From positions 22,310 to 86,309 of the forward strand of contig JAOFOL010000003.1 in the NCBI GenBank assembly GCA_028042835.1: a stretch of 64,000 bases of DNA, in the 5' to 3' direction. The notes below the pieces were generated by a model. That model was not told the origin of the DNA, ran no database searches, and saw only the letters and a list, made by a program, of their open reading frames with translations. The translations under genes and the position numbers were made by a program. Position 1 is the stretch's first letter, and every line of letters begins with the position of its first letter. This document shows, piece by piece, positions 33,612-42,857 of the stretch. Source of the stretch: Opitutales bacterium. GTDB taxonomy: Bacteria > Verrucomicrobiota > Verrucomicrobiia > Opitutales > Seribacteraceae.

Positions 33612-35266
33612 AAAAGAAGGAGGTTCCCTGCGGAGTCAATTTTAGTTCCGTCACCTAGTTTCCCTTTCTCATTCATTCCGGCAAATCCCCGAATGGTAGA
33701 AAGATGATCCGCGTCCTCGATTTTTTTATCATTTCGCCAGCGGTGAATTCTAGGAAAGCGTAATGCAACTCCTGATTTGTGCCGACCAGAAGCCTGTACT
33801 CCCTCAAATGCAATTTCAAAAACAAGTTTTGGTTTTACACTGCGGACAGGACCAAATTTTCCGGTTATATTTTTCCTTACGAACTTATCAACCTTTTCAA
33901 TTTCTTCATTGGTCAAACCGGAATAAGCTTTTGCCACAGTGACCAATTCTCCGGATTCATTCCATACAGCCAAGGAATAATCCGAATATAAATTGGCTCT
34001 TTTTCCGTGGCCAAGCTGGGCACTCACTACCACCATATCTGCCAAAAACGGATCTACTTTCCACTTATACCAAGCTCCCTTAATTCGCCCGCTTTCATAC
34101 TTTGAATTCTTTCTCTTAAGCATAAAACCCTCCACTCCACGCTCGCGTGACTCCTCCCTGCGTTTTCCCAAATCACTCCAGGTTTTTTCATTCACTTCCG
34201 GGGATATTCTCAGTGGCAAATGTTCCGGTAATCCCTGCATTAAAAATTCCAACTTCGCTCTTCTCTCCAGCATGGAGATTGATCTTAGATCCTCTCCATT
34301 CATTCGGAGTAAATCATAAGCTTGAAAACAAACGGGTTCTTTTTTCTGAATAGTGGAGCTAGGATTTTTTCGCCCCAACCTTTTTTGTAACCGCGAAAAA
34401 GAACGGAGACCTTCCCTTCCCCAGGCTAAAATTTCTCCATCCAGACATGTCCCCGCCGGAAGATAAGGAATGCATTCCAGTAATTCAGGGAACGATTCAG
34501 CAATTGACTCTTCTCCTCTCGACCAAAGCATCCCACCGCCGGCAGTCGTAGTCAATAGTTGGGCCCGTATGCCATCCCATTTCCATTCGACCTGCCAGTC
34601 AACCACTTCCCCCAGAGTCCCGGGATCTTCCTGTAAGGGAGAAGCCAGACAAAAAGGAAAAGGTTTCCCCCTGCCCTCATTCTCACCAACAGGGTTGAGG
34701 ATTTCCTGCATCGTTAAATCATCGCAAGTCCAATTCCCTGCAATCCTCTGAGAAATTACTGCGGGTTCTACATTTCCAACCCTTGCGAGAGCCTTACATA
34801 AATTACCTTTGGACACTCCCATTCGGAAACCACCTGTAAGTAATTTATGAAAAGGAAGCATTTCATCCGCAGAAAGATGATCCCAGGTTCTCTCAAGTAA
34901 TACTTTTCGTTCTTGCGTATCTTGACCTCGCAGGGGAAGTAAATATTTTCGAATTGTATCATTTAGTCCCAGGTTCGACTTTTTTGATTTGGAACCGGCA
35001 AGTAGAGAAATCGTTTCGGCGAGGTCTCCTACCCTGTCATGACATTCTTCGATTAACCAAACAGGCAAGTTTGCACGCGCGGCGATAAAGTTTCGCAGTT
35101 CACCAGTTTTAACTGCACCTTTTATTCGATTGCCCGATAAAAACCAGCATACCCAAATGGAGTCCTCTCCGGGTGCATCTTTAAAATATTGGACCAGACG
35201 ATCCAGACGATCATTTGTTTTGGTCAATGAATCGAGATCATGAAAAAGAGCCGCAAATTCTCTCAT
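33608..35266 (-). CDS. ATP-dependent DNA ligase (LigB-type, exonuclease-associated)
   Basis: 552 residues if it starts at ATG 35266, which forms an ATGA overlap with the exonuclease stop; the longer track start (35311) adds 15 unlikely residues. An N-terminal DNA-binding domain precedes the adenylation motif VEWKWDGIRAQL with its nucleophile lysine, then LDGEILAW, and FMLKRKNSKYESGR and WYKWK. This is the bacterial ATP-ligase found with an MBL-fold exonuclease, often also with Lhr helicase and a phosphoesterase, which are absent here. DNA repair role, probably non-replicative. Confidence 0.92.
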   Translation of the reverse strand: MREFAALFHDLDSLTKTNDRLDRLVQYFKDAPGEDSIWVCWFLSGNRIKGAVKTGELRNFIAARANLPVWLIEECHDRVGDLAETISLLAGSKSKKSNLGLNDTIRKYLLPLRGQDTQERKVLLERTWDHLSADEMLPFHKLLTGGFRMGVSKGNLCKALARVGNVEPAVISQRIAGNWTCDDLTMQEILNPVGENEGRGKPFPFCLASPLQEDPGTLGEVVDWQVEWKWDGIRAQLLTTTAGGGMLWSRGEESIAESFPELLECIPYLPAGTCLDGEILAWGREGLRSFSRLQKRLGRKNPSSTIQKKEPVCFQAYDLLRMNGEDLRSISMLERRAKLEFLMQGLPEHLPLRISPEVNEKTWSDLGKRREESRERGVEGFMLKRKNSKYESGRIKGAWYKWKVDPFLADMVVVSAQLGHGKRANLYSDYSLAVWNESGELVTVAKAYSGLTNEEIEKVDKFVRKNITGKFGPVRSVKPKLVFEIAFEGVQASGRHKSGVALRFPRIHRWRNDKKIEDADHLSTIRGFAGMNEKGKLGDGTKIDSAGNLLLF

Positions 35267-36261
35267 TCCTCCTCCTCTCCACGAATACTTGCCCCGGACA
35301 AAATCGAACAATTCATACCCTGCTCTCCCAAATATCGAGTCAACGCATCCCCATTGCCATGAGTTACTTTAATCTCCTCGGCTCCAGTTCCCTTGATTAC
35401 ATCAATCAGTCCATTCCAATCGGCATGATCAGAAAGAATAAACCCACGATCCAAGTTCCGCCTTCTACGGGCTCCCCGTATCGCCATCCATCCTGAAGCA
35501 AAACCTTTTCGAGCACTTCGAAACTTTCGGGTCCAGGTGGAATCTTCCACTGCCGGAGGTGCAATAATTATCGATCCATTAAAATCATATTCTTTACCCC
35601 GTTCGATTTTCATAACCTGAGGTAGTTTGATTCCTGCCTGCTCATAGTGCTCTAAAAAAGGATAAACCGCACTGTGTACATAAATGGATCCGATTTCTTT
35701 TCGTAAGCCTGCCAAAACCCTCTGTGCTTTTCCCAAAGAATAAGAAAATAAAAGGGAAGGTTTATCATCCTGCTTATTTTCAAGCCACCATTCATTGATT
35801 TGTTGATGAATCTTTTCTTCAGGTAACCATCGATAAACGGGCAGCCCAAAAGTACATTCCGTTATAAACCCATTACATTTTAGTAGTTCAAAAGGCTCAC
35901 AAGTCTGATCCTCCTGTGGTTTATAGTCGCCACTTACAACCCATACCCGACCATTTACTTCCACCCGAATTTGAGCAGAACCTAAAATATGACCAGCGGG
36001 ATGAAAAGATACCAAAGAATTTCCAATCTTAATTTTTTCCCCAAAAGGCAGACTTTCCACGACCGCATCTTTTCCAATACGAATTTTCAGCAGGCTCTTG
36101 CAGGTATCAGAGCAAAGATATGAGTTATGCCCGGGCCGGCCGTGATCGCTATGTGCATGAGTAATCAATGCCCGATCCACCTTTCCTCTCGGATCTATGT
36201 AAAAATCACCAGCAGGACAGAATATTCCTTCTCGCCTCAGCTCTAAAACTTCATTTTTCAA
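35263..36261 (-). CDS. Ligase-associated DNA exonuclease (MBL/beta-CASP fold)
   Basis: 332 residues. Metallo-beta-lactamase motif THAHSDHGRPG (about residues 34-44) and the second histidine in HPAGHILGSAQ, with DYKPQEDQT next, define the nuclease centre. The C-terminal part has ILSDHADWNGLIDVI and VTHGNGDALTRYL, typical of the Exo family paired with ATP-dependent ligases. It is cotranscribed with the ligase (4-bp overlap). Acts on DNA ends before sealing, by family inference. Confidence 0.9.
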   Translation of the reverse strand: MKNEVLELRREGIFCPAGDFYIDPRGKVDRALITHAHSDHGRPGHNSYLCSDTCKSLLKIRIGKDAVVESLPFGEKIKIGNSLVSFHPAGHILGSAQIRVEVNGRVWVVSGDYKPQEDQTCEPFELLKCNGFITECTFGLPVYRWLPEEKIHQQINEWWLENKQDDKPSLLFSYSLGKAQRVLAGLRKEIGSIYVHSAVYPFLEHYEQAGIKLPQVMKIERGKEYDFNGSIIIAPPAVEDSTWTRKFRSARKGFASGWMAIRGARRRRNLDRGFILSDHADWNGLIDVIKGTGAEEIKVTHGNGDALTRYLGEQGMNCSILSGASIRGEEEE

Positions 36262-36403
36262 TTATAAAAACCTGATTATTATATAGTTAAGAAAAAAACA
36301 TTCAAAATCTACTTTTACTGCAACTAATGAACCTTATAAATTTTATCTAATAAGTAACTATTAGGTGATCTTTAAAATACAACCCCTCGTTTTATTTACT
36401 GTT

Positions 36404-37348
36404 ATGACCAATCTTAATTCATCTTCTTCTACTGCAGGAAACAATTTAGATCCCATTGGTAGATTCATTTCTGATCGTTCACGCATGGCACCACCTACTA
36501 AGGAAGAGTGTGATGATTTATTCATCAAAATGTCAGAGGGTTCTGACGAAGCAAGAAAAGAACTCATTGAAAGACATGTCCGTCTAGTTGCTTCCATTGC
36601 ACTTAAATTTCGACAAACTTGTGTCCCAATGGAAGACATTATGGCAGAAGGCATTCATGGCTTAGTTGTGGCGATGGATAAGTTTGATCACACCCGTGGA
36701 ATCAAACTTAGCACTTACGCCGCATGGTGGATTCGTCAGCGTATCCAGCGTCTGATTGGTAAAATGTCAAGTGCTGTCGCTGTTCCCCATGATGTTTCAC
36801 AGGGAAAGAGGAAAGAAAACCTTGTCCGGACACAACTCCAAGTGGATCTTGGACGTAATCCTTCAGAAAATGAAGTTAATGATGTGCTTGGCAAAGATAG
36901 AAATCTTTCCAACCGTGTAAAATTTGCCCCTGGTAGCACTCTCTCTCTCGATGAACCATTGGGTGAAGATTCCAACCAAACTCTTGCCGATATGATGTCG
37001 GCTGAGGAAGAAGTAAAAAATTCCTACCGTGAAGACGGTTCACTTTCTGATGATATGTCAGTTGCCCTAAGCTTTTTGGGACAGCGTGAAAGAAAAGTTT
37101 TAGCTATGAGGTTTGGAATTGGACAGGATGATTCTATGAAACTGGATGAGATTGCCGATGTTCTTAATGTTTCCGGAGAAAGAGTCAGACAATTAGAAGC
37201 ACTTGGACTCAGGAAGTTAAGAGCAGTTCTCATGCAGAGTGGAAAACTTGACTTTAGACAACTAGATAAGCTTGTGGGAAAAGATTTACGTGGTAAAACC
37301 AAAATGAGTCCCCTTGAATTATCACTCATTGCGGACACTGCCGCGTAA
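36404..37348 (+). CDS. Sigma-70 family RNA polymerase sigma factor (RpoD/RpoS-like)
   Basis: 314 residues from ATG 36404; the track uses a GTG 13 codons earlier, less likely. Region 2 is intact (AEGIHGLVVAMDKFDHTRGIK, LSTYAAWWIRQRIQRLIG), region 3 follows (NPSENEVNDVLG), and region 4 has LDEIADVLNVSGERVRQLE. The size and missing region 1.1 suggest a group 2 alternative factor. It heads the nine-gene lipid operon: the stop TAA is directly followed by the desaturase ATG. It may autoregulate and drive this operon under light or oxidative stress (inference). Confidence 0.92.
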   Translation: MTNLNSSSSTAGNNLDPIGRFISDRSRMAPPTKEECDDLFIKMSEGSDEARKELIERHVRLVASIALKFRQTCVPMEDIMAEGIHGLVVAMDKFDHTRGIKLSTYAAWWIRQRIQRLIGKMSSAVAVPHDVSQGKRKENLVRTQLQVDLGRNPSENEVNDVLGKDRNLSNRVKFAPGSTLSLDEPLGEDSNQTLADMMSAEEEVKNSYREDGSLSDDMSVALSFLGQRERKVLAMRFGIGQDDSMKLDEIADVLNVSGERVRQLEALGLRKLRAVLMQSGKLDFRQLDKLVGKDLRGKTKMSPLELSLIADTAA

Positions 37349-38263
37349 ATGTCATTTTCTATATCTAAGTGGGTTTGCCCACCTCCTGAGACATTCTCAG
37401 AGCCTGCCACTTCGGGTGCAAAAGTGGAGTGGTTTCGTTGTGTTCCTTATATTATCATTCACGGATTGGTTCTACTGGCCTTTTTTCATCCGTTTGTATG
37501 GCCCTGTTTGATTCTTTGCCTTGCATCATACTCAATCAGGATGTTTGCGATCACTGCCTTCTATCATCGATATTTCTCTCATCGGGCATTCAAAACAAGT
37601 CGTGCTTTCCAATTTATCGGCGGCTTTATCGGATGTGCTTCCGCACAAAGGGGTCCCTTGTGGTGGGCGGCTCATCACCGCCGTCATCACCGCCATTCAG
37701 ACACGGACAAAGACATGCACTCACCCAAAACAAATAGTTTGTTTTGGAGTCACACCCTTTGGTTTATGACAGATTATGCAGTCCCCACATTTTTAAAAGA
37801 AATACCAGACTGGGTCAAATTTCCGGAACTTCGTTTCATAAATCGTTATGATTGGATTCCTGTCGTTATTTGGGGTGGTTTTTCCTATCTTCTCGGAGAA
37901 TGGGCATGGTTTAGCACAGTTACCGGGATGACCGGAATGATGACTTTTATCTGGGGATTTATAGTTCCCACTATCATTTTGTATCACGCTACATTCGCGG
38001 TCAATTCCCTCACACATCTTTGGGGTAAAAAACGCTTCGATACCGGGGATGAAAGCAGGAACAATTCTTGGGTTGCCCTATTTACTTTCGGCGAAGGTTG
38101 GCACAACAATCATCATTTTTTTCCGGGATCTGCCCGACAGGGATTTTTTAGGGGTGAACTAGATATCACATATATCTGTCTCCGTTTACTTTCAATTTTC
38201 GGTTTAGTCCGTGATCTTAGACCAGTCCCTGATTGGGTTAAAAAGAAGGCTTTAGACCAATAG
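37349..38263 (+). CDS. Membrane fatty acid desaturase (acyl-CoA/phospholipid type)
   Basis: 304 residues, four hydrophobic segments and all three histidine boxes of the diiron desaturases: HRYFSH (about residues 74-79), HRRHH (about 111-115) and HNNHH (about 252-256). It introduces a double bond in acyl chains, probably delta-9. The start is immediately after the sigma factor stop, so the two are cotranslated. It would supply the unsaturated chains methylated by the CFA-type enzymes encoded downstream. Confidence 0.93.
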   Translation: MSFSISKWVCPPPETFSEPATSGAKVEWFRCVPYIIIHGLVLLAFFHPFVWPCLILCLASYSIRMFAITAFYHRYFSHRAFKTSRAFQFIGGFIGCASAQRGPLWWAAHHRRHHRHSDTDKDMHSPKTNSLFWSHTLWFMTDYAVPTFLKEIPDWVKFPELRFINRYDWIPVVIWGGFSYLLGEWAWFSTVTGMTGMMTFIWGFIVPTIILYHATFAVNSLTHLWGKKRFDTGDESRNNSWVALFTFGEGWHNNHHFFPGSARQGFFRGELDITYICLRLLSIFGLVRDLRPVPDWVKKKALDQ

Positions 38264-38279
38264 CCTATCCATCCTCAGG

Positions 38280-39515
38280 ATGAGAATAGGAATTGTAGGG
38301 TCCGGAATTTCCGGACTTATTTGTGCTTATTTATTACAGAAAAATCATCATGTCTCACTTTTTGAAGCAGACTCGAAACCCGGTGGACATGTCAATACGG
38401 TTACCACAAAAGGGAAAACAGGAACCTTTCAGGTAGATACAGGGTTTATAGTATTCAATCAGGAAAACTACCCCAATTTCGTTCGACTACTTGATAAGTT
38501 AGACGTCGCATCTCAGAAAACCCGCATGGGATTCTCTGTAAAATCTGACACTACGGGTATCGAATATAATGGAGAATCACTTACCGGTCTATTTGGACAC
38601 CTACGAAACATAACCAACCCCGGTCACTGGGGCATGGTCCTAGACATTTTAAAGTTTCATAAATTAGCAGATACTCTACCAGATCCGCAGGAAACAGTAG
38701 ATCAATTCATTAACCGAACGGGACTGGGAAAAAGATTTCGCGATGCATTCCTACTTCCGTTGGGTTCCGCACTTTGGTCATGCCCTATCGAAAGATTTGG
38801 ACAGTTCCCCATGGAATTTGTTACGGATTTCTTATCCAACCATCAAATGCTCCAGGCAAATAACCGACCCATATGGAGGGTCCTCGAAGGTGGGTCAAAC
38901 ACTTATGTAAAAGAAATCATCAAACCGCTGGGGGATCGTTTAAAACTGAATTCCCCAGTCAAAGAAGTATCCCGTAACGGTGACGCAGTTACAATTTCAT
39001 TTCCCGATGGTACATCTCAGCATTTCGACGAAGTCATTTTAGCATGCCATGCCGATCAATCCCTTCGAATGCTCAGTAAACCACAAATAGAAGAGACCAG
39101 CCTGCTCTCTTCTTTTCCTTACGAAGATAATCTCGTAACCCTGCATTCTGATGACTCCATACTTCCTCGCCGAAAATCGGCACGGGCCAGTTGGAATGCC
39201 TACCTGCCAAAAGGTAGAAATGAGCAGGCACTGGTCAGTTACGATATGAATATCCTCCAAAGTCTTCCCACCCCCGAGCCATTTTGCGTAACCCTCAACC
39301 AGGAGAATCAGATTGATCCGAGTATGGAACACGCTAATTTTAAGTTTTCGCACCCCACCTATCATGCGGGTCGAAAAAAAGCCCAGCTCAGACATGCTGA
39401 ATTTATTCGTCGCCAAGGAATCTCTTTCTGCGGAGCCTACTGGGGCTTTGGATTTCATGAGGATGGACTGACCAGTGGCTTGCGGGTTTGCGAGGCATTC
39501 GGGGAAAAACTTTGA
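38280..39515 (+). CDS. FAD-dependent amine oxidase-family oxidoreductase
   Basis: 411 residues. N-terminal IGIVGSGISGLICAYLLQKNHH is the FAD Rossmann motif, followed by LFEADSKPGGHVNTV; the C-terminus has FCGAYWGFGFHEDGLTSGLRV. This is the NAD/FAD oxidoreductase that always travels with DUF1365 and CFA synthase genes. In Rhodobacter a homologue (UfaD-like) acts on methylated fatty acids; assignment of that role here is by context. It is joined to DUF1365 by a 1-base overlap. Confidence 0.88.
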   Translation: MRIGIVGSGISGLICAYLLQKNHHVSLFEADSKPGGHVNTVTTKGKTGTFQVDTGFIVFNQENYPNFVRLLDKLDVASQKTRMGFSVKSDTTGIEYNGESLTGLFGHLRNITNPGHWGMVLDILKFHKLADTLPDPQETVDQFINRTGLGKRFRDAFLLPLGSALWSCPIERFGQFPMEFVTDFLSNHQMLQANNRPIWRVLEGGSNTYVKEIIKPLGDRLKLNSPVKEVSRNGDAVTISFPDGTSQHFDEVILACHADQSLRMLSKPQIEETSLLSSFPYEDNLVTLHSDDSILPRRKSARASWNAYLPKGRNEQALVSYDMNILQSLPTPEPFCVTLNQENQIDPSMEHANFKFSHPTYHAGRKKAQLRHAEFIRRQGISFCGAYWGFGFHEDGLTSGLRVCEAFGEKL

Positions 39516-40279
39516 TGGATAGTTCGCTTTATTTCGGCAAAGTCAGCCACCATCGAAAGTCTCCCAAGATCCATAACCTAGAATACAAAGTCTTCATGGC
39601 TCATCTTTTTTTGGATGAACTTCCCATGGTTTTTAAAAACCGATTATTTTGGGCAGTCAATCGTCCGAATTTATGCAGTTTTCAAAGATCCGATTATCAT
39701 AGACCTGAAATAAATTCACTTGATGAAGCTATCAGGGAAACGATGAGTGAGCAACTTTCCGAGGACATAAAAGGTCGGATTTCTATTCTTACTCATTTAC
39801 GAACATTCGGATATTGCTTCAATCCAGTCACTTTTTACTACCTTTGGTCTGACGACCTGACGACCCCATTGGTCGTAATGACCGAAATAACCAATACCCC
39901 CTGGGGCGAACGCTATGTTAAATGTTTCCGGTGGGCTGAATCAGAAAAAAATTCCAGATCTGCTCATGAGTTTCGAAAAGAATTTCATGTTTCTCCGTTT
40001 ATTGGAATGGATGTGGAATATGACTGGAGATTTCAAACCCCCAAAGAAAAAAACCATATCGATATGTTTCTTCGACAGAACGGTAAGCTCTTCTTTTCTG
40101 CACACCTACATTTAAAACAAAGAATTATAAATTCTGGAAATCTGGCCTGGGCTCTTCTTCGTTTTCCATTCATGACTATTAAAGTAACTGCGGCCATTTA
40201 TTGGAATGCACTTTTACTTCGCCTTAAAGGTTGTCCTTTTTATTCTCATCCCGAGCAATCGAACGTAAAACATGACTAA
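39515..40279 (+). CDS. DUF1365 family protein
   Basis: 254 residues from ATG 39515, making the TGATG junction with the upstream stop (the track TTG start at 39488 adds nine codons). DUF1365 marks: YFGKVSHHRKSPKIHNLEYKVFM, LTHLRTFGYCFNPVTFYYLW, and EFHVSPFIGMD. Function unknown, membrane lipid related by association. It sits between FAD oxidoreductase and CFA synthase, overlapping the latter by 8 bp. Confidence 0.92.
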   Translation: MDSSLYFGKVSHHRKSPKIHNLEYKVFMAHLFLDELPMVFKNRLFWAVNRPNLCSFQRSDYHRPEINSLDEAIRETMSEQLSEDIKGRISILTHLRTFGYCFNPVTFYYLWSDDLTTPLVVMTEITNTPWGERYVKCFRWAESEKNSRSAHEFRKEFHVSPFIGMDVEYDWRFQTPKEKNHIDMFLRQNGKLFFSAHLHLKQRIINSGNLAWALLRFPFMTIKVTAAIYWNALLLRLKGCPFYSHPEQSNVKHD

Positions 40280-41540
40280 TCAGGAACGAGCAACAACAGA
40301 AAGAGATTCACCCCGGGATATTCTAAAAGCTGGATTTTTTGAGAAAATTTTATCTCACCAGCTTAAATTATCCACGACTGGTATACTCGATCTCAATAGC
40401 CCGTCCGGAAAAAAAAGATTTGGTAATCCAGATAACGGAGGACTCGAAGCAGATCTCCAAGTTCACAAAGGAGAATTTTTTCGAAAAGCCTGCCTCGGCG
40501 GTTCTCTTGGGGTGGCTGACAGTTATTCCAATGGAGATTGGGATACGGCAGATTTAGTCTCTTTTTTTCGTTTTTTCCTCCAAAATCAAGAGGTAATGGA
40601 TGGCATGGAAAGTGGCTGGGCCACCCTCCTCAACAAACTCGCCAGATGGGCCTACCTTATCGGGCAGAAAAACACCATTCAGGGAAGCCGCAAAAATATT
40701 TCACTGCATTACGATTTAGGCAACGACTTTTATGAATTAATGCTCGACCCGACTATGACCTACTCATGCGGGATTTTTGAATCAGAAAACTCGACTCTCG
40801 AAGAAGCATCACTTGCTAAATATGACCGAATTATTGATCAGCTTAAAATTGAACCCCACCATCATGTTTTGGAAATCGGATGTGGATGGGGGGGATTTGC
40901 CGAGAGACTTGCCCAACGGACGGATGCCCGACTCACCGCCACCACGATTTCCAGTGAACAGTTCAAATATGCAGAAAATCGAATAAATAATCTTGGTGCA
41001 TCTGATCGCATAACAATCGTCAAGCAGGACTATCGTAATCTTTCCGGAGTGTTCGATCGAGTCGTATCCATTGAAATGATCGAAGCGGTTGGGCATGAAT
41101 ATTTACCCACTTACTTTTCAAAAATTGCAGAACTTCTTTCCCAAAATGGTGCTGCTATCATTCAGGCTATCACCATGCCTGACCACCGGTACTCTCAGTA
41201 TCTTAAAGAAGTTGATTATATCCGGACTAGGGTATTCCCCGGAAGTAATGTACCCTCGGTATCGGCGATGGTCCAAGCCGTTGCCAAAAAGTCAGACCTA
41301 CGGCCAACCAATATTTTTGACTTTGGTTATCATTATGCCAGAACCCTCAGGGAATGGCGCCTTCGCTTCTTACAAAACGAAGATAAAATTGCCAGGCTTG
41401 GATATGATCAGTCATTTCGACGGGCTTGGCTTTACTATCTTTGTTACTGTGAGGCCGGGTTTGAAGAAGGCTACACCGGAGACGTCCACCTTCTACTGAC
41501 CAAGCCTGAATCAAAGTTATCCAAAGGATTCCCCGAATGA
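40272..41540 (+). CDS. Cyclopropane-fatty-acyl-phospholipid synthase family protein
   Basis: 422 residues. SAM-dependent methyl transfer to a double bond of phospholipid acyl chains. SAM site VLEIGCGWGGFAERLAQR; preceding NISLHYDLGNDFYELMLDPTMTYSCGIFE is the family substrate region, and EAVGHEYLPTYF follows. The C-terminal GYHYARTLREWRLRF is typical. Could be a cyclopropane synthase or a UfaM-type methylase making methylated unsaturated chains. It overlaps its neighbours on both sides (8 and 4 bp). Confidence 0.93.
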   Translation: MTNQERATTERDSPRDILKAGFFEKILSHQLKLSTTGILDLNSPSGKKRFGNPDNGGLEADLQVHKGEFFRKACLGGSLGVADSYSNGDWDTADLVSFFRFFLQNQEVMDGMESGWATLLNKLARWAYLIGQKNTIQGSRKNISLHYDLGNDFYELMLDPTMTYSCGIFESENSTLEEASLAKYDRIIDQLKIEPHHHVLEIGCGWGGFAERLAQRTDARLTATTISSEQFKYAENRINNLGASDRITIVKQDYRNLSGVFDRVVSIEMIEAVGHEYLPTYFSKIAELLSQNGAAIIQAITMPDHRYSQYLKEVDYIRTRVFPGSNVPSVSAMVQAVAKKSDLRPTNIFDFGYHYARTLREWRLRFLQNEDKIARLGYDQSFRRAWLYYLCYCEAGFEEGYTGDVHLLLTKPESKLSKGFPE

Positions 41541-42073
41541 ATGCCGGGGTTTCATTTGTTCTTGATTTGATTGTTTTTCAAATCGCATGGTTTTGTTGTG
41601 TCCTGGCAACTAAGACTCCTTTTCCTGAGCTTGCTCCCTACCTTGGAGTTGCTCTTGTTTTGATCCGGGTGCTATGGGCAGATCGATTCCGTGCTTCCAT
41701 CCCTTTTCTAATTGCCTGCCTGTTAATAGGAATCCCGGGCGATGCATTTCTTGTGAAAGTCCAATTATTACACTTCCCTCCCTACCCGAATTTATTTGGC
41801 AGCCCCTTATGGATGGTATTACTCTGGGCATCTTTCGGGCTTATGCTTCGCCCTGTTTTCACATGGTTCTTAGACCATTGTATGCGTTCAATCATCGGGT
41901 TCTCCATTGGTGGAGCCGTGGCCTATTGGTCTGGTGAAAGATTAGAAGTTCTGACATTAACCAACGGTTGGCTTTCCATCGCAGGAGTTGCTGGAATATG
42001 GGCCATAGCAGGAATCACTCTAAGATATCTACATCTCAAATTCCCGGATTCTCTTCAAAATGAACACACTTGA
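41537..42073 (+). CDS. DUF2878 family membrane protein
   Basis: 178 residues with about five hydrophobic helices (VLDLIVFQIAWFCCVLA, FLIACLLIGIPGDAFLV, PLWMVLLWASFGL, IIGFSIGGAVAYW). This matches the DUF2878 gene that typically follows CFA synthase in this cluster. Function unknown. It overlaps the CFA gene by 4 bp and the DUF1295 gene by 14 bp. Confidence 0.82.
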   Translation: MNAGVSFVLDLIVFQIAWFCCVLATKTPFPELAPYLGVALVLIRVLWADRFRASIPFLIACLLIGIPGDAFLVKVQLLHFPPYPNLFGSPLWMVLLWASFGLMLRPVFTWFLDHCMRSIIGFSIGGAVAYWSGERLEVLTLTNGWLSIAGVAGIWAIAGITLRYLHLKFPDSLQNEHT

Positions 42074-42854
42074 TCTTTTACTTTACGGCCAGTTAGGAGC
42101 GTCGATCATTATGGTGATCGGCTGGCTCATCGCCCTGCTTATCAAAAATACATCCTATGTCGATGTTCTCTGGGCTTACGGGGTAGGTATACTGGGGATA
42201 TGCTTTTTGGTCATTCAATCGGATCAGTGTCATCCGGCTCGACTGGCTGTGTTGGAAGGAATTCTTGCGGTTTGGTCTCTGCGTTTGGGCACCCACCTTT
42301 TACGAAGATGCTGGGGGAAACCGGAGGATGCCCGTTATGCGTATCTACGAGAGTATCTTGGTAAAAACGCTAACCTTGGATTTTTTATCTTTTTTCAGGT
42401 CCAAGCCTTTTGGGTCGTCCTTTTTGCCTCCCCCTTTTTGATCCTTGTACAAAACCCGAACGATCTTGGAATTTGGGACCACTTGGGTCTGATCATTTGG
42501 ATCACCGGTTTTGCGGGAGTAAGCTTGGCCGATAAGCAATTGCGGGTTTTTAAACAAAAGCACCGGGACAGCCGTAAGGAAGTATGTAACACCGGACTGT
42601 GGAAATATTCCAGGCATCCCAATTACTTTTTTGAATGGATACTCTGGCTCGGCTATATTCCCCTGGGCATTCTTGCCAGCGGTGGACTTTGGCTACTGTT
42701 AATTCCGCCCACTCTCTATCTCTTTCTCACTAAAGTCACCGGAATTCCCTTTGTGGAGGACCGCAAACTCGAAGCAAGCGGAGATGCCTACAAAAACTAT
42801 GTCGCCAGCACATCCTCTTTCTTTCCCCGTTCACCCCGGAAATCAGATTTCTAA
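42060..42854 (+). CDS. DUF1295 / steroid 5-alpha-reductase-like membrane protein
   Basis: 264 residues, six to seven membrane segments. DUF1295 signature: NTSYVDVLWAYGVG near the N-terminus, LWKYSRHPNYFFEWILWLGY (about residues 179-198) and VTGIPFVEDRKLEASGDAYK at the end. Related proteins are membrane reductases using NADPH; in this cluster a fatty acid double bond reductase role is plausible but unproven. Overlaps DUF2878 by 14 bp. Confidence 0.88.
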   Translation: MNTLDLLLYGQLGASIIMVIGWLIALLIKNTSYVDVLWAYGVGILGICFLVIQSDQCHPARLAVLEGILAVWSLRLGTHLLRRCWGKPEDARYAYLREYLGKNANLGFFIFFQVQAFWVVLFASPFLILVQNPNDLGIWDHLGLIIWITGFAGVSLADKQLRVFKQKHRDSRKEVCNTGLWKYSRHPNYFFEWILWLGYIPLGILASGGLWLLLIPPTLYLFLTKVTGIPFVEDRKLEASGDAYKNYVASTSSFFPRSPRKSDF

Positions 42855-42857
42855 ACC

